Shown: positions 46,376 to 59,486 of the stretch, piece after piece | How the letters are laid out: each line of letters begins with the position of its first letter | Numbering within the stretch: the first letter of the stretch is position 1 | NCBI RefSeq assembly: GCF_008710095.1 | Contig: NZ_VYKJ01000008.1 | Coordinates: 1 to 64,000, forward strand | Source of the DNA: Affinibrenneria salicis | GTDB taxonomy: Bacteria > Pseudomonadota > Gammaproteobacteria > Enterobacterales > Enterobacteriaceae | Length of the DNA: 64,000 nucleotides | Direction: 5' to 3' | Notes under the pieces: model-generated | The model's input: the letters and a program-made list of their open reading frames with translations, nothing else | Databases searched by the model: none | What the model was told of the DNA's origin: nothing | Position numbers and translations under genes: made by a program

Positions 46376-46610
46376 TATATCCTTCATACCGCAAGCGGCA
46401 GGTGCGTTGGTTTTGTTACTCGTCCCATCCATGGGGCTCTCCCTTGTCGGGCCGCCGCCAGCGGCCTTCAACTCCGCTCCCGGCGGAGTTGTCGCTTACC
46501 CCGGTTACTTACTGCTGTAAGCGGCCGAGAGATATCCTGTCGCTCACCGAAGGCCAGCCGTTGGCTGGACAAAGTCGTTGCCGACGAATTTGTCGCTGCG
46601 TCGCCGCCGG
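46376..46610 (+). repeat. Interspersed repeat family 1, long copy
   Basis: The copy starts ctatatccttcataccgcaa and continues with ggtgcgttggttttgttact, the gggccgccgccagcgg core and caccgaaggccagccgttgg. It is nearly collinear with the reverse complement of 38618-38862. Confidence 0.8.
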
Positions 46611-46890
46611 ACGCTTAACCACGTTTCCAGTCAGGCCGAATCCGGCAGTTGTTCCAAACCTGTAATCGTATCCTGCCGTTTCTCTCTGCCTTGCTGGCGA
46701 CGTTATTCCGGCAAGGCTTTGAGTGCGTGCGACATCCTGGAGATCGACCGTGTCGAATTGGTCGCTTTTATCGGGTGTTCGACCGGATTAAAAAATGAAC
46801 TAAGGCACACGGAAAATCGTCCATGGACACATTTATGGACACAAAAACCTCTGGCTCTTGGTGGAAGCGAATAGACATTGATGGAACAAA

Positions 46891-46923
46891 AAATCCCGCA
46901 TAACAGTCAGTTATGCGGGATTT
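46891..46923. terminator. Strong bidirectional terminator downstream of mnmE
   Basis: A perfect 14-bp stem (aaatcccgcataac / gttatgcgggattt) with a five-base loop and flanking A/T runs lies 33 bp beyond the mnmE stop. Confidence 0.85.
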
Positions 46924-46955
46924 TTGAATATGAGTGAGCGCTTGCAATATTGGCG

Positions 46956-46973
46956 TTACTTGCCTATGCAGAA
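46956..46973 (-). other. Last 18 bp of mnmE, SGI1-family attachment-site equivalent
   Basis: ttctgcataggcaagtaa matches 15 of 18 bases of the attB (ttctgtattggtaagtaa) used by Salmonella genomic island 1 and relatives at the 3' end of trmE/mnmE. No second copy was found in the window, so no such island is present here. Confidence 0.5.
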
Positions 46974-48320
46974 GCTGGAAAAGATCCGGCCCAGCAGGTC
47001 GTCGGAGGTGAAAGCGCCAGTAATCTCGCTTAAGCATTGCTGCGCCAGCCGCAGTTCTTCCGCCAGTAGTTCCCCTGCGTAAGCGCTTACTAATTGTTCC
47101 CGGCCCTGCAACAGGTGTTGCGCGGCTTGTTCCAGCGCCTGCAGGTGGCGGCGGCGCGCCAGGAAACCGCCTTCGGTATTGCTGGTGAAGCCCATGCTTT
47201 GTTTAAGGTGGTCGCGCAGTTGCGCGACGCCGTCGCCGGTGCGCGCCGACAGGCGAATAAGTGAGTGTGTGTTCACTTCTTCTATTCCGACCGTCTCACC
47301 TGTGATATCCGCCTTATTGCGCACCACGGTTACCGGCAGCGTCGCCGGTAAACGGGCCATGAACTCCGGCCAGATTTGCGCCGGCTCAGTGGCGTGGGTG
47401 GTGGTGGCGTCGACCATAAACAGTACGCGGTCGGCCTGTTCGATTTCCCGCCACGCGCGCTCAATGCCGATGCGTTCGACTTCATCGCTGGCGTCGCGCA
47501 GACCGGCGGTATCAATGATATGCAGCGGCATGCCGTCGATGTGAATATGTTCGCGCAGGATATCCCGCGTGGTGCCTGCGATGTCGGTCACGATGGCCGC
47601 TTCCCGCCCGGCCAGCGCGTTCAGCAGGCTGGATTTACCGGCGTTGGGACGCCCGGCGATTACTACCTTCATCCCTTCACGCAGCAGACTGCCCTGACGC
47701 GCTTCGGCCCGCACCGCGTCCAGATCGGCGATGACGTCGTTGAGTTGCGCCTCGATTTTCCCGTCGGACAGAAAATCGATCTCCTCATCGGGAAAGTCGA
47801 TAGCGGCCTCCACGTAGATGCGGAGGTGGGTCAGCGTCTCCGTCAGTTGGTTAATGCGCGCCGAGAAGGCGCCCTGCAGGGAGTTTAGCGCGGAGCGGGC
47901 GGCCTGCTCCGAGCTGGCGTCGATCAGATCGGCGATAGCCTCTGCCTGCGCCAGGTCGAGCTTATCGTTGAGGAACGCCCGTTCGGAAAATTCGCCCGGT
48001 CGGGCGATGCGCACGCCGGGTAAGGCCACAATACGCTGCAGCAGCAGATCGAGAATGACCGGTCCGCCGTGGCCCTGCAGTTCCAGCACGTCTTCGCCGG
48101 TGAAGGAGTTCGGGCCGGGAAACCACAGCGCGATGCCCTGATCGAGCGTGACGCCGTCGGTATCGCGAAACGGCAGATAGTCCGCATAGCGCGGCTTGGG
48201 CCGTTTGCCTAATACCGCTTTCGCCACTGCGGCGGCGGACGGGCCTGAAACGCGCAGAATACCTACTCCGCCGCGTCCTGGTGGCGTGGCCTGGGCTACG
48301 ATGGTGTCGGAATGGCTCAT
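46956..48320 (-). CDS. mnmE: tRNA uridine-5-carboxymethylaminomethyl GTPase MnmE
   Basis: 454 residues, identical in length to E. coli MnmE. It acts with MnmG to modify the wobble uridine of several tRNAs. The N-terminus reads [23 protein letters not shown]. The G domain contains [14 protein letters not shown] (G1), DIAGTTRD (G3 region), DTAGLRD and NKAD. The C-terminal CIGK carries the conserved cysteine. The start at 48320 matches the orthologue. Confidence 0.97.
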   Translation of the reverse strand: MSHSDTIVAQATPPGRGGVGILRVSGPSAAAVAKAVLGKRPKPRYADYLPFRDTDGVTLDQGIALWFPGPNSFTGEDVLELQGHGGPVILDLLLQRIVALPGVRIARPGEFSERAFLNDKLDLAQAEAIADLIDASSEQAARSALNSLQGAFSARINQLTETLTHLRIYVEAAIDFPDEEIDFLSDGKIEAQLNDVIADLDAVRAEARQGSLLREGMKVVIAGRPNAGKSSLLNALAGREAAIVTDIAGTTRDILREHIHIDGMPLHIIDTAGLRDASDEVERIGIERAWREIEQADRVLFMVDATTTHATEPAQIWPEFMARLPATLPVTVVRNKADITGETVGIEEVNTHSLIRLSARTGDGVAQLRDHLKQSMGFTSNTEGGFLARRRHLQALEQAAQHLLQGREQLVSAYAGELLAEELRLAQQCLSEITGAFTSDDLLGRIFSSFCIGK

Positions 48321-48427
48321 GGTTTTCTCTCTAAACGTAATGTCGCCGCCGGGGCGGGTATGGCATGCCCGAAAACCCAAAACGTCGGCAACCGTTTTGT
48401 TGCGTATGATAAAAGAATAAGGGGGTT

Positions 48428-48532
48428 GCTGACAAAGTCGCCGATGAACCCGGTTATCCGGGTCTGGCGTCCCTCGGGGCGCTCCGGCGGATAACGCCGC
48501 TACAGGCCCTTCGCCGCGTTCTCGCTAATAAG
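48428..48532 (+). repeat. Interspersed repeat family 2, copy B
   Basis: Starting 'gctgacaaagtcgccgatga' and ending at 'tcgccgcgttctcgctaata', it is the inverted counterpart of 22976-23082. It lies between mnmE and yidC. Confidence 0.75.
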
Positions 48533-48554
48533 CCATTTTGTCATCGGTCTGATA

Positions 48555-48585
48555 AAAATAAGGCGGTCAGTGACCGCCTTATTTT
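48555..48585. terminator. Bidirectional terminator downstream of yidC
   Basis: A 15-bp perfect palindrome around one base (aaaataaggcggtca-g-tgaccgccttatttt) follows the yidC stop by 26 bp. Confidence 0.85.
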
Positions 48586-48610
48586 CGCTATCGCTGGTCA
48601 GCCGCGACCG

Positions 48611-50245
48611 TTATTTTTTCTCACGGCTATGCAGACCGCGTTTTTCCAGCCCGCGATAAATCAGCTGCTGCTGGAGGATGGTCACCAGGTTGCTGACGAT
48701 ATAATACAGCACCAGACCTGACGGGAACCACAGGAAGAACACGGTGAAGATGACCGGCATGTAGGTCATGATCTTCTGCTGCATCGGATCGGTTACGGTG
48801 GTTGGCGACATCTTCTGGATGAAGAACATCGTCACGCCCATCAGCACCGGCAGGATGTAGTACGGGTCCTGCGCGGACAGGTCATGGATCCACAGGGCGA
48901 ACGGCGCGTGGCGCAGCTCGACCGACCCCATCAGCATGTAGTACAACGCCAGAAAGATCGGCATCTGGATCACCAGAGGGAAGCAGCCGCCCAGCGGGTT
49001 AACTTTCTCTGATTTGTATAGCGCCATCATTTCCTGACTCATGCGCTGCTTATCGTCGCCGATACGCTCACGCATCGCCTGCAGTTTAGGCTGCAGCATG
49101 CGCATTTTCGCCATCGAGGTGTATTGCGCTTTGGTCAGCGGATACATGATGCCGCGCACGATAAAGGTGATGACGATAATGGAGAAGCCCCAGTTACCGA
49201 TGAAGCTGTGCAGGAATTTCAGCAGCTTAAACAGCGGCTGAGAGATGAACCACAGCCAGCCGTAATCCACGGTTAAATCCAGATGCGGCGCAACGGCGGC
49301 CATTTTGTCCTGAATTTCCGGGCCGACCCACAGCGTGGCGTTAAGATTTTGCTGCGCGCCGGGCTGCACCACCACCGGTTCGGCTTTAAAGCCAATCGCC
49401 GCCAGACCGTTGTCCAGCCGGGTGCTGTAGAAGGTGTTGGCGCTCTGCGTCGACGGAACCCACGCGGTGGCGAAATACTGCTGCAGCATGGCGACCCAGC
49501 CGCCTTTGGTGCTGATGTTCAGGTTCTCGTCCATATCGCTGAAGCTGTACTTTTTGTACTTTTCGTCGCTGGAAGAGAACGCCGCGCCGCGGTAGGTATG
49601 CAGCGCAAAGTTATTGCTGCCGGTATCGCGATGCTTAGGCAATTCGATGGACTGCTTTAATTGACCGAACAGGGTCAGCTCCAGCGGCTGAGCGCTGGTA
49701 TTGTTCACGCTGTAGTCCACCGCCAGTGCATAGTCGCCGCGTTTTAATACGAAGGTCTTGATGTAGGTGACGCCATCGGCCGCGGTGTAGGTTAGCGGAA
49801 TACGCAGCTCGTTCTGACCGTCAGCCAGTTCAAAATGATCCTGAGCGGCGGTGAACAGCGGACGCCCGCCTTTATTCGGGTTGTCCGGGCCGTCTTTGCC
49901 GGTCAGACCGCTCTGGGCCTGGTAGGTGAAGAGCGGCGTGGTTTCCAGCAGCTGGAAAGGGCGATCCGATCCCAGCGTTTCCGGGTAGACCAGCAGGCTG
50001 GCTTGTTCAATATCGCCGCCGCGGGTATTGATACTCAGTGACAGTACATCGGTCTTGACGGTGATCGTTTTACCCTGACCGCTGGCGGGGACACCCTGGC
50101 TGGCGGCATCACCAATAGCGCTATTCGCAGTCTGTTGCGTGGTCTGCGTGCTCTGAGGCGGATTTTTGTCCGTTTCCCAGGCCTGCCAGATCATGAAAGA
50201 TACGAATAGCAGAGCGATGATAAGGAGATTGCGTTGCGAATCCAT
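48611..50245 (-). CDS. yidC: Membrane protein insertase YidC
   Basis: 544 residues (E. coli 548). It has an N-terminal signal anchor ([18 protein letters not shown]), a large periplasmic P1 domain (about 60-340), and then the five-helix insertase core. The core includes [32 protein letters not shown] with the conserved groove arginine, and [23 protein letters not shown]. It inserts small membrane proteins with or without SecYEG. Two bases separate it from yidD. Confidence 0.97.
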   Translation of the reverse strand: MDSQRNLLIIALLFVSFMIWQAWETDKNPPQSTQTTQQTANSAIGDAASQGVPASGQGKTITVKTDVLSLSINTRGGDIEQASLLVYPETLGSDRPFQLLETTPLFTYQAQSGLTGKDGPDNPNKGGRPLFTAAQDHFELADGQNELRIPLTYTAADGVTYIKTFVLKRGDYALAVDYSVNNTSAQPLELTLFGQLKQSIELPKHRDTGSNNFALHTYRGAAFSSSDEKYKKYSFSDMDENLNISTKGGWVAMLQQYFATAWVPSTQSANTFYSTRLDNGLAAIGFKAEPVVVQPGAQQNLNATLWVGPEIQDKMAAVAPHLDLTVDYGWLWFISQPLFKLLKFLHSFIGNWGFSIIVITFIVRGIMYPLTKAQYTSMAKMRMLQPKLQAMRERIGDDKQRMSQEMMALYKSEKVNPLGGCFPLVIQMPIFLALYYMLMGSVELRHAPFALWIHDLSAQDPYYILPVLMGVTMFFIQKMSPTTVTDPMQQKIMTYMPVIFTVFFLWFPSGLVLYYIVSNLVTILQQQLIYRGLEKRGLHSREKK

Positions 50246-50247
50246 CG

Positions 50248-50505
50248 TTAATGTTCTCTGTTATTGTCGGTTTTTGGCGGTACGGGATCATCACCACCAG
50301 GGTTCAAAGGGTGGCATTTTAATACGCGTTTGAGCGTCAACCAACTGCCTTTTATCATACCGAACCGACGTATCGCCTCTATGCCGTATTGCGAGCATGT
50401 CGGCCGAAAGCGGCAGTGCGGTCCCAGTAACGGACTAATTACAAGTTGATAAACTTTTATCAACCCGATTAGCAGGTACGAGCCTGGCGACAATGGCGGC
50501 GCCAT
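50248..50505 (-). CDS. yidD: Membrane protein insertion efficiency factor YidD
   Basis: 85 residues, strongly conserved with E. coli YidD ([59 protein letters not shown]). Three conserved cysteines are present. It overlaps the rnpA 3' end by 37 bases, as in E. coli, and aids YidC-dependent insertion. Confidence 0.96.
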   Translation of the reverse strand: MAPPLSPGSYLLIGLIKVYQLVISPLLGPHCRFRPTCSQYGIEAIRRFGMIKGSWLTLKRVLKCHPLNPGGDDPVPPKTDNNREH

Positions 50506-50828
50506 AGTTTTTCCAGTGTTTCCGTCAGCGCACGATTATCCAGCTCAGTCACCCCCTTTTTGACCAGCACAATAAAATCCATGGCGGGCAGGGTATGCTG
50601 GTTCAAACGGAAGCTTTCACGAGCCAGACGTTTAATCCGGTTACGTTCATGCGCGCGTTTAACCTGCTTTTTGGCGATGGTCAGACCGATGCGGGGATGC
50701 CCCAGCGTATTCAGGCGGCCGAGAATGGTGATTTGCGGCGTGCCAGCCCGTTGCGGCTGCTGGAAGACAAAAGTGAAATGGCTGGGAGTTAACAAACGTA
50801 ACTCCCTGGGAAAAGCGAGCTTAACCAC
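50469..50828 (-). CDS. rnpA: Ribonuclease P protein component
   Basis: 119 residues beginning with GTG, as in E. coli rnpA ([22 protein letters not shown]). The RNR signature [18 protein letters not shown] contacts the RNase P RNA. The protein is the small subunit that supports 5' tRNA processing. It follows rpmH by 18 bp. Confidence 0.96.
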   Translation of the reverse strand: MVKLAFPRELRLLTPSHFTFVFQQPQRAGTPQITILGRLNTLGHPRIGLTIAKKQVKRAHERNRIKRLARESFRLNQHTLPAMDFIVLVKKGVTELDNRALTETLEKLWRRHCRQARTC

Positions 50829-50846
50829 GCGATGGGTTAGCTTTTA

Positions 50847-50999
<153 letters not shown>

Positions 51000-51089
51000 C
51001 TAAACTTGGATAATTAACTTCACAGTAAACGCGTTTGGCTACTCGGCGTGAGAACGACCGACGCCTCAATCGCATAATAAAGAGGCGGG

Positions 51090-51118
51090 ATTGTAATAAT
51101 TGTACAGCCCTGAGTCAA
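51090..51118 (-). promoter_or_regulatory. Sigma-70 promoter of rpmH
   Basis: On the minus strand -35 ttgact and -10 tacaat have a 17-bp spacer and lie 103-131 bp ahead of the rpmH ATG. Confidence 0.75.
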
Positions 51119-51556
51119 TTAACATCACGTTTTACCGGCCAGTTTATCCTGAATCACTCAGGATATCTGCCTGGGTCAGCGCAGAAAAACCGGCCCTACG
51201 CGCAGGCCGGGAATTATACGGACTCTATATTAAAGCGCAAGGATCCCGCGACGATCCGCTGCGATTAGTTGGACGAGACCCGGATCGCGCGGCGATCGGC
51301 CTGCGTTGACGGCGTAATGCCGCCCGCTCAGCTCGGAAAAAGCCGAAAAAATAACCAGACTGGCGGCTCATGACGGCCGTGCGGGGATCGTACGTTTTTT
51401 TCCCGACCCATCGGGCGTTGGATCGTCAGCGCGCGGCGCGGCGGCCGGCAATGGGATCGTTTGGCGCGATCCGCTTGCGCCGGGAGCGGAGCAATGTGGG
51501 ACGCCGCACGGCGTTGCACAGATCGTATCCGGGGTTAGCCGGCGAGCGGCGACGTT

Positions 51557-51565
51557 TTTTCCACA
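51557..51565 (+). promoter_or_regulatory. DnaA box upstream of dnaA
   Basis: ttttccaca fits the TTWTNCACA consensus. It is about 360 bp ahead of dnaA and may join autoregulation. Confidence 0.5.
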
Positions 51566-51702
51566 GGAGTAATTTTAATTTATTGATTATATAGCCTGTT
51601 TTTTACCAACCGCGACGATGATACGCCACATCGGGCGGCGTGATGCCTGCTTTCGCCGCCGGCGCGGGCGAGGATAATCCATTTTCTGCAATAAGAATAG
51701 CC

Positions 51703-51711
51703 TGTGGATAA
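51703..51711 (-). promoter_or_regulatory. Perfect DnaA box upstream of dnaA
   Basis: tgtggataa is the reverse complement of the canonical ttatccaca. It is 214 bp ahead of the dnaA start and fits autoregulation by DnaA. Confidence 0.75.
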
Positions 51712-51924
51712 AAAGGATCTAAACTGTGCAGAAGGGGAAGATCTCCGGGCGTCTTTAGGTTATGATCCGCAGTCCTGAAAACGATCCTCCGTCAGGATCG
51801 TCTCGGTCGCCGCAACCGTCACGCGGTGCGCTGGCAGATAGCCGGTGCCAAAAAATCATGAGTTACATAAAAACGTTTTCCGATCCTTTTCTTTTAGATT
51901 GATCTTGTTCGAGTGGAGTCCGCC

Positions 51925-53319
51925 GTGTCACTTTCGCTTTGGCAGCAGTGTCTTGCCCGTTTGCAGGATGAGTTACCTGCCACAGAATTCAGTATGTGGA
52001 TACGCCCTTTGCAGGCTGAGCTGAGTGATAACACTCTGGCGCTCTACGCCCCTAATCGTTTTGTGCTGGATTGGGTTCGTGATAAATACTTAAATAATAT
52101 TAATGGGTTGCTGAATGATTTCTGCGGCGTAGACGCGCCTTTGCTGCGTTTTGAAGTCGGCAGCAAACCGCTGATCCAACCGGTTAGCCAGCCGGTGGTG
52201 CATACTCAGAGCGCCAGCAGCGCGCCTGCGCCCCAAACGCGCAGCGTGCCGGTGCGCCCCAGCTGGGACAATTCGCCGGTGCAGGCGGAGCATTCTTACC
52301 GTTCCAACGTCAACCCGAAACATACGTTCGACAACTTTGTCGAGGGCAAATCGAACCAGCTGGCTCGCGCTGCCGCGCGTCAGGTGGCCGATAATCCCGG
52401 CGGCGCCTATAACCCGCTGTTTCTCTACGGCGGCACCGGGCTGGGTAAAACTCACCTGCTGCATGCGGTGGGCAACGGTATTATTGCCCGTAAAGCCAAC
52501 GCCAAAGTGGTCTATATGCACTCCGAACGTTTTGTGCAGGATATGGTCAAAGCTCTGCAGAATAACGCCATCGAGGAGTTTAAGCGCTACTACCGTTCGG
52601 TTGACGCGCTGCTGATCGATGACATTCAGTTTTTCGCCAATAAAGAGCGTTCGCAGGAAGAGTTTTTCCATACCTTTAATGCGCTGCTGGAAGGCAATCA
52701 ACAGATCATTTTGACCTCCGATCGCTATCCCAAAGAGATCAATGGGGTGGAAGATCGTCTGAAATCGCGCTTTGGCTGGGGCCTGACGGTGGCGATCGAA
52801 CCGCCCGAGCTGGAAACCCGCGTGGCGATCCTAATGAAGAAGGCCGATGAGAACGACATTCGCCTGCCGGGCGAGGTGGCTTTCTTTATCGCCAAACGCC
52901 TGCGCTCCAATGTGCGCGAGCTGGAAGGGGCGCTGAACCGGGTGATCGCCAACGCCAATTTTACCGGGCGTTCGATTACTATCGATTTTGTGCGCGAGGC
53001 GTTGCGCGATCTGCTGGCGCTGCAGGAAAAGCTGGTTACCATCGACAATATTCAGAAGACGGTGGCCGAGTACTACAAGATTAAGATTGCCGATCTGCTG
53101 TCCAGACGGCGTTCGCGCTCGGTAGCCCGTCCGCGTCAGATGGCCATGGCGCTGGCGAAAGAGTTAACCAACCACAGCCTGCCGGAAATCGGCGATGCGT
53201 TTGGTGGTCGCGATCATACTACGGTGTTGCACGCCTGCCGCAAGATTGAGCAGCTGCGTGAGGAAAGTCACGACATCAAAGAAGATTTCTCCAATTTAAT
53301 CCGAACCTTATCTTCCTGA
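51925..53319 (+). CDS. dnaA: Chromosomal replication initiator DnaA
   Basis: 464 residues from GTG at 51925. The preceding gagtggagtccgcc leader is the same as that of E. coli dnaA; an upstream GTG at 51913 would only add four residues. Domain I spans 1-90 ([17 protein letters not shown]) and a linker is at about 90-130. The AAA+ domain contains Walker [11 protein letters not shown] and Walker [10 protein letters not shown]. The C-terminal DNA-binding domain includes [22 protein letters not shown]. It unwinds oriC, which is not in this window. Confidence 0.97.
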   Translation: MSLSLWQQCLARLQDELPATEFSMWIRPLQAELSDNTLALYAPNRFVLDWVRDKYLNNINGLLNDFCGVDAPLLRFEVGSKPLIQPVSQPVVHTQSASSAPAPQTRSVPVRPSWDNSPVQAEHSYRSNVNPKHTFDNFVEGKSNQLARAAARQVADNPGGAYNPLFLYGGTGLGKTHLLHAVGNGIIARKANAKVVYMHSERFVQDMVKALQNNAIEEFKRYYRSVDALLIDDIQFFANKERSQEEFFHTFNALLEGNQQIILTSDRYPKEINGVEDRLKSRFGWGLTVAIEPPELETRVAILMKKADENDIRLPGEVAFFIAKRLRSNVRELEGALNRVIANANFTGRSITIDFVREALRDLLALQEKLVTIDNIQKTVAEYYKIKIADLLSRRRSRSVARPRQMAMALAKELTNHSLPEIGDAFGGRDHTTVLHACRKIEQLREESHDIKEDFSNLIRTLSS

Positions 53320-53323
53320 CATT

Positions 53324-54424
53324 ATGAAATTTATTGTTGAACGCGAGCAACTACTAAAACCATTGCAACAGGTCAGCAGCCCACTGGGCGGGCGGCCGAC
53401 ACTGCCTATCCTGGGTAACCTGCTGCTGCAGGTGACGGAAGGTACATTACTGTTAACCGGAACCGATCTCGAAATGGAGATGGTGGCGCGCGTCGCGTTG
53501 AACCAGACGCACGAGCCAGGCGCCACCACCGTTCCGGCGCGCAAATTTTTTGATATCTGCCGCGGTTTGCCGGAAGGCGCGGAAATTACCGTGATGCTGG
53601 ATGGCGAACGGATGCTGGTGCGTTCCGGCCGCAGCCGCTTCTCCCTGTCGACCCTGCCCGCCGCCGATTTCCCGAATCTGGACGACTGGCAAAGCGAGGT
53701 GGAGTTCACGCTGCCGCAGGCCACGCTGAAGCGCCTGATTGAGTCCACTCAGTTCTCCATGGCGCATCAGGATGTGCGTTACTACCTGAACGGTATGCTG
53801 TTTGAAACCGAAGGCACGGAGCTGCGCACGGTGGCGACGGACGGCCACCGTCTGGCGGTTTGCTCCATGCCGGTCGGCCAGTCGCTGCCTTCTCATTCGG
53901 TGATCGTGCCGCGTAAAGGGGTGATGGAGCTGGTGCGCCTGCTGGACGGCGGCGATACGCCGCTGCAGCTGCAGATTGGCGGCAACAATATCCGCGCGCA
54001 CGTCGGCGATTTTATTTTTACCTCTAAGCTGGTCGACGGCCGTTTCCCTGATTATCGTCGCGTATTGCCGAAAAACCCTGACAAAACGCTGGAAGCCGGC
54101 TGCGATCTGCTGCGTCAGGCTTTCGCCCGCGCCGCCATTCTGTCGAATGAAAAGTTCCGCGGCGTGCGGCTGCACCTGAATCAAAATCAGCTCAAAATAA
54201 CCGCCAATAACCCGGAACAGGAAGAAGCGGAAGAGATACTGGACGTGCAGTACGACGGCACGGAAATGGAAATTGGTTTTAACGTCAGCTATGTGCTGGA
54301 CGTGCTCAACGCTCTGAAGTGCGAAGACGTGCGTTTACTGTTGACCGACTCGGTTTCCAGCGTGCAGATCGAAGACTGCGCCAGCCAGGCGGCGGCCTAT
54401 GTGGTTATGCCGATGCGGCTGTAG
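53324..54424 (+). CDS. dnaN: DNA polymerase III beta sliding clamp
   Basis: 366 residues, the E. coli length. It forms the dimeric ring that tethers polymerase to DNA. MKFIVEREQLLKPLQQVSSPLGGRPTLPILGNLLL opens the first of three similar domains, and the C-terminus is YVVMPMRL, part of the client-binding cleft. It starts four bases after dnaA. Confidence 0.97.
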   Translation: MKFIVEREQLLKPLQQVSSPLGGRPTLPILGNLLLQVTEGTLLLTGTDLEMEMVARVALNQTHEPGATTVPARKFFDICRGLPEGAEITVMLDGERMLVRSGRSRFSLSTLPAADFPNLDDWQSEVEFTLPQATLKRLIESTQFSMAHQDVRYYLNGMLFETEGTELRTVATDGHRLAVCSMPVGQSLPSHSVIVPRKGVMELVRLLDGGDTPLQLQIGGNNIRAHVGDFIFTSKLVDGRFPDYRRVLPKNPDKTLEAGCDLLRQAFARAAILSNEKFRGVRLHLNQNQLKITANNPEQEEAEEILDVQYDGTEMEIGFNVSYVLDVLNALKCEDVRLLLTDSVSSVQIEDCASQAAAYVVMPMRL

Positions 54425-54565
54425 CGGCCCGTGCCGGCGCGCGAGCCTTGCCGCCGTTCGCGCCGGCGGCCGGCTTCCGGCCCGACGCAAGGCGATATGC
54501 GGGGCGCCCGGCCGGCGGCCCGCGTGTGAACAGGCTGCACTCATTGTGCCAGGATCATTCAATTA
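54425..54565. other. Unusual 141-bp GC-rich spacer between dnaN and recF
   Basis: In E. coli recF starts at the dnaN stop. Here 141 bp intervene, rich in ccggcc-type palindromes (gccggcg, ggccggc, gcccggccggcggcccgc) and then A+T-richer just before recF. The recF ATG has no close GGAG, only a weak aggatc. Confidence 0.6.
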
Positions 54566-55666
54566 ATGGCTCTTACTCGTCTTCTGATTAAAGACTTTCG
54601 TAATATCGCCGCCGCCGATCTGACGCTCTCTCCTGGCTTTAATTTTCTGGTGGGGCCGAACGGCAGCGGGAAAACCAGCGTGCTGGAAGCGGTGTATACG
54701 CTGGGGCACGGCCGCGCTTTTCGCAGCGTGCAGGCGCTCAGGGTGATTCGTCACGATCAGCCGGAGTTTGTTCTGCATGCCCGCCTGCAGGGCGCGGAGC
54801 GCGAGCGCGCCATCGGCCTGAGCAAGAATCGCCTGGGGGACAGCGTCGTGCGCATTGACGGCAGCGACGGCCATAAAGTGGCGGAGCTGGCGCAACTGTT
54901 GCCGATACAGCTCATCACGCCCGAAGGCTTTACCCTGCTGAACGGCGGGCCGAAATACCGGCGCGCGTTTCTGGACTGGGGCTGTTTTCATCACGATCCC
55001 GGCTTTTTTACCGCCTGGAGCAACCTGAAGCGTTTGTTGCGCCAGCGCAATGCCGCTTTGCGCCAGGTGAGCCGCTACGATCAGCTGCGCGCCTGGGACA
55101 TGGCGTTAATCCCGCTGGCCGAACAGGTCAGCGCCTGCCGGGCGCACTACAGCGCGGCGATCGCCGAAGATATTGCCGCTACCTGTAAGCAATTTCTGCC
55201 GGAGTTTTCGCTGACCTTCGCTTTTCAGCGCGGCTGGGACAAGGAAAGCGACTACGCCGCCACGCTGGAGCGGCAGTTTGAGCGCGACCGGCTGCTGACC
55301 TATACCGCGCAGGGCCCGCATAAGGCGGATTTCCGTATCCGGGCCGACGGCGTGGCGGTGGAGGATATGCTGTCGCGCGGGCAGATGAAGCTATTGATGT
55401 GCGCTCTGCGTCTGGCGCAGGGCGAATTCCTCACCCGGCAGAGCGGACTGCGCTGTTTGTATTTGATCGATGATTTTGCCTCTGAACTGGATGTCACCCG
55501 TCGTCGTCTGCTGGCGGAGCGGCTGAAAGCCACACAGGCACAGGTCTTCGTCAGCGCGGTCAGCGCCGGGCAGGTCAATGATATGATGGAAGACGGCGCG
55601 GCAAGTGAAAATGGCAAGATGTTCCGTGTGGAACAAGGTAAAATAGCAGATCAATCACAGAACTAA
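54566..55666 (+). CDS. recF: DNA replication/recombination mediator RecF
   Basis: 366 residues (E. coli 357). It is an SMC-like ATPase: [21 protein letters not shown], Walker [16 protein letters not shown], signature [18 protein letters not shown] and Walker [11 protein letters not shown]. It works with RecO and RecR at gaps and stalled forks. The C-terminus ([20 protein letters not shown]) is slightly longer than in E. coli. gyrB follows after 18 bp. Confidence 0.95.
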   Translation: MALTRLLIKDFRNIAAADLTLSPGFNFLVGPNGSGKTSVLEAVYTLGHGRAFRSVQALRVIRHDQPEFVLHARLQGAERERAIGLSKNRLGDSVVRIDGSDGHKVAELAQLLPIQLITPEGFTLLNGGPKYRRAFLDWGCFHHDPGFFTAWSNLKRLLRQRNAALRQVSRYDQLRAWDMALIPLAEQVSACRAHYSAAIAEDIAATCKQFLPEFSLTFAFQRGWDKESDYAATLERQFERDRLLTYTAQGPHKADFRIRADGVAVEDMLSRGQMKLLMCALRLAQGEFLTRQSGLRCLYLIDDFASELDVTRRRLLAERLKATQAQVFVSAVSAGQVNDMMEDGAASENGKMFRVEQGKIADQSQN

Positions 55667-58102
<2,436 letters not shown>

Positions 58103-58637
58103 TCGGTCGGCCGGCTCTGGCGGTTGATAAAGCGATGATGGGTATTTATGCGGGGATAATGGAACAGAAGGGTAAAGCTCCGCCCCCTGAACGAATGTGT
58201 CGCTGACGCATCTGAACGGTCGGTTTAACGGCGAACCTCAGTTTACTGAGGCTGATATGGCGCGGCCGGGCATATGGGAAGGTCTTCGCCGTCGTTACGT
58301 TCTGTCGATTATCAGCGCCACATGCGGCCTGTCCGCCAGCTTAAGCCAGCCTTTATCGGGCTGGCTTTTTTGTGCGCGTTATCTTTCGCCGACGCGCGAT
58401 ATCCGCCCGGGACGCCGGCTAATAGCGCAGGTGTAAACCTATCGATCCTGCTGATTTATCACTATTTTCTTGCGACGCTGTTTGGCTGTTTTGTGAAAGT
58501 GATCACGGTTTAATACTCTCGACGAAAAGCGGTGTTTCGTGCGCCGGCGCGCGGCGGTTTTCCCACCGTTTTTTGCTGGCTATCCGGCGCTGAATCGCGT
58601 TAGCATGGCTGTCGGTTACCCTGACGTTGAGGACATT
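58103..58637. other. gyrB-yidA spacer without yidB
   Basis: These 535 bp hold no credible gene. yidB, which lies here in E. coli, is missing. A terminator is at 58344-58371. The remaining sequence shows no recognised motif. Confidence 0.6.
58344..58371 (+). terminator. Rho-independent terminator downstream of gyrB
   Basis: agccagcc / ggctggct stem with a seven-base loop, followed by tttttt. It is 242 bp beyond gyrB. Confidence 0.85.
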
Positions 58638-59453
58638 ATGTCTATTGAACTAATTGCGATTGATATGGATGGGACGCTGTTAACGCCCGAGCATCAGATC
58701 TCGCCGGCTGTGCAGCGGGCGATTGCCGCAGCCCGGCAGAAGGGGGTGCGCGTGGTGTTGGCCACCGGTCGGCCTTATATTGGCGTAGCGCGCTATCTCA
58801 GGGAGCTGGATCTGCAGGAAGGGCAGTTCTGCATTACCAATAACGGCGCGCTGGTGCAGCATGCCGGCAGCGGCGACTGCGTGGCGCAGACGACGCTGAG
58901 TTTTGACGACTATCTTTATATAGAAGCGCTGGCGCGCGAACTGGGCGTGCATTTCCATGCGCTCGATTTTTCCGCGGTGTATACCGCCAATAAAGACATC
59001 AGTCCTTATACCGTGCATGAGTCGTATCTGACCGGCATCCCGCTTAAATATCGGGCGGTGGAGGAAATGGATCCGCAGCTGACTTTCCCTAAAGTTATGA
59101 TGATTGACGACCCCGCCGTGCTGGATCACGCGATTAGCCGCATTCCGCCGAGCGCATTCGAGCGTTACACCATTATGAAGAGCGCCGAATACTATCTGGA
59201 AATCCTCAATAAGCGGGTGAATAAAGGGGAAGGGGTCAGGATGCTGGCGGAACATCTGCATATCGCGCGTGAAAACGTCATGACGATTGGCGATCAGGCT
59301 AACGATCTGGCGATGATTGATTATGCCGGGCTGGGCGTGGCGATGGGCAATGCTACCGATGAGGTAAAAGCCAGAGCGCAGTTCGTGACGAAAACCAATG
59401 CTGAAGACGGCGTGGCGTGGGCGATTGAGAAGTTTGTGCTTAACGCTAAGTAA
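58638..59453 (+). CDS. yidA: HAD-superfamily sugar phosphatase YidA
   Basis: 271 residues from the ATG at 58638 with GAGG 7 bp upstream. It is a Cof-type HAD phosphatase: nucleophile motif AIDMDGTLLTPEH, then VVLATGRPY, KGEGVRMLAEHLHI and GDQANDLAMIDYAGLGVAMGNA. E. coli YidA acts on sugar phosphates such as erythrose 4-phosphate and glucose phosphates. Confidence 0.95.
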   Translation: MSIELIAIDMDGTLLTPEHQISPAVQRAIAAARQKGVRVVLATGRPYIGVARYLRELDLQEGQFCITNNGALVQHAGSGDCVAQTTLSFDDYLYIEALARELGVHFHALDFSAVYTANKDISPYTVHESYLTGIPLKYRAVEEMDPQLTFPKVMMIDDPAVLDHAISRIPPSAFERYTIMKSAEYYLEILNKRVNKGEGVRMLAEHLHIARENVMTIGDQANDLAMIDYAGLGVAMGNATDEVKARAQFVTKTNAEDGVAWAIEKFVLNAK

Positions 59454-59481
59454 AACAGGGCGCCGGCTGCGCCCTGTTTTT
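59454..59481. terminator. Bidirectional terminator between yidA and ahpF
   Basis: A perfect nine-base stem (aacagggcg / cgccctgtt) with a seven-base loop and T-runs on both strands lies between two convergent stops. Confidence 0.88.
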
Positions 59482-59486
59482 GGTGC

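Larger units (their letters stand above)
46166..46955. other. Gene-poor region between the LuxR gene and mnmE
   Basis: 46200-46340 begins with ggcgctgttgcataat, reminiscent of some insertion-sequence ends, but no transposase can be read. 46376-46610 is a repeat. 46796-46898 holds a short frame ending WKRIDIDGTKNPA that resembles the tail of a lost gene, with an atggacac direct repeat (46823, 46835). A strong hairpin closes the region. Confidence 0.5.

Noticed and set aside
46257..46665. Open frames across the 46376 repeat.
   Set aside because: Translation of repeat sequence; the similar copy at 38618 does not keep the same reading frame.
51370..51594. 74-codon frame upstream of dnaA.
   Set aside because: Highly basic low-complexity product and no ribosome site; region is regulatory in relatives.
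51557..51711. DnaA boxes might mark oriC.
   Set aside because: Only two boxes, no 13-mer array, and enterobacterial oriC lies near mnmG; dnaA autoregulation is the simpler reading.
58274..58513. 79-codon frame after gyrB.
   Set aside because: It runs through the terminator at 58344-58371 and has no homologue I recognise; it is not yidB.
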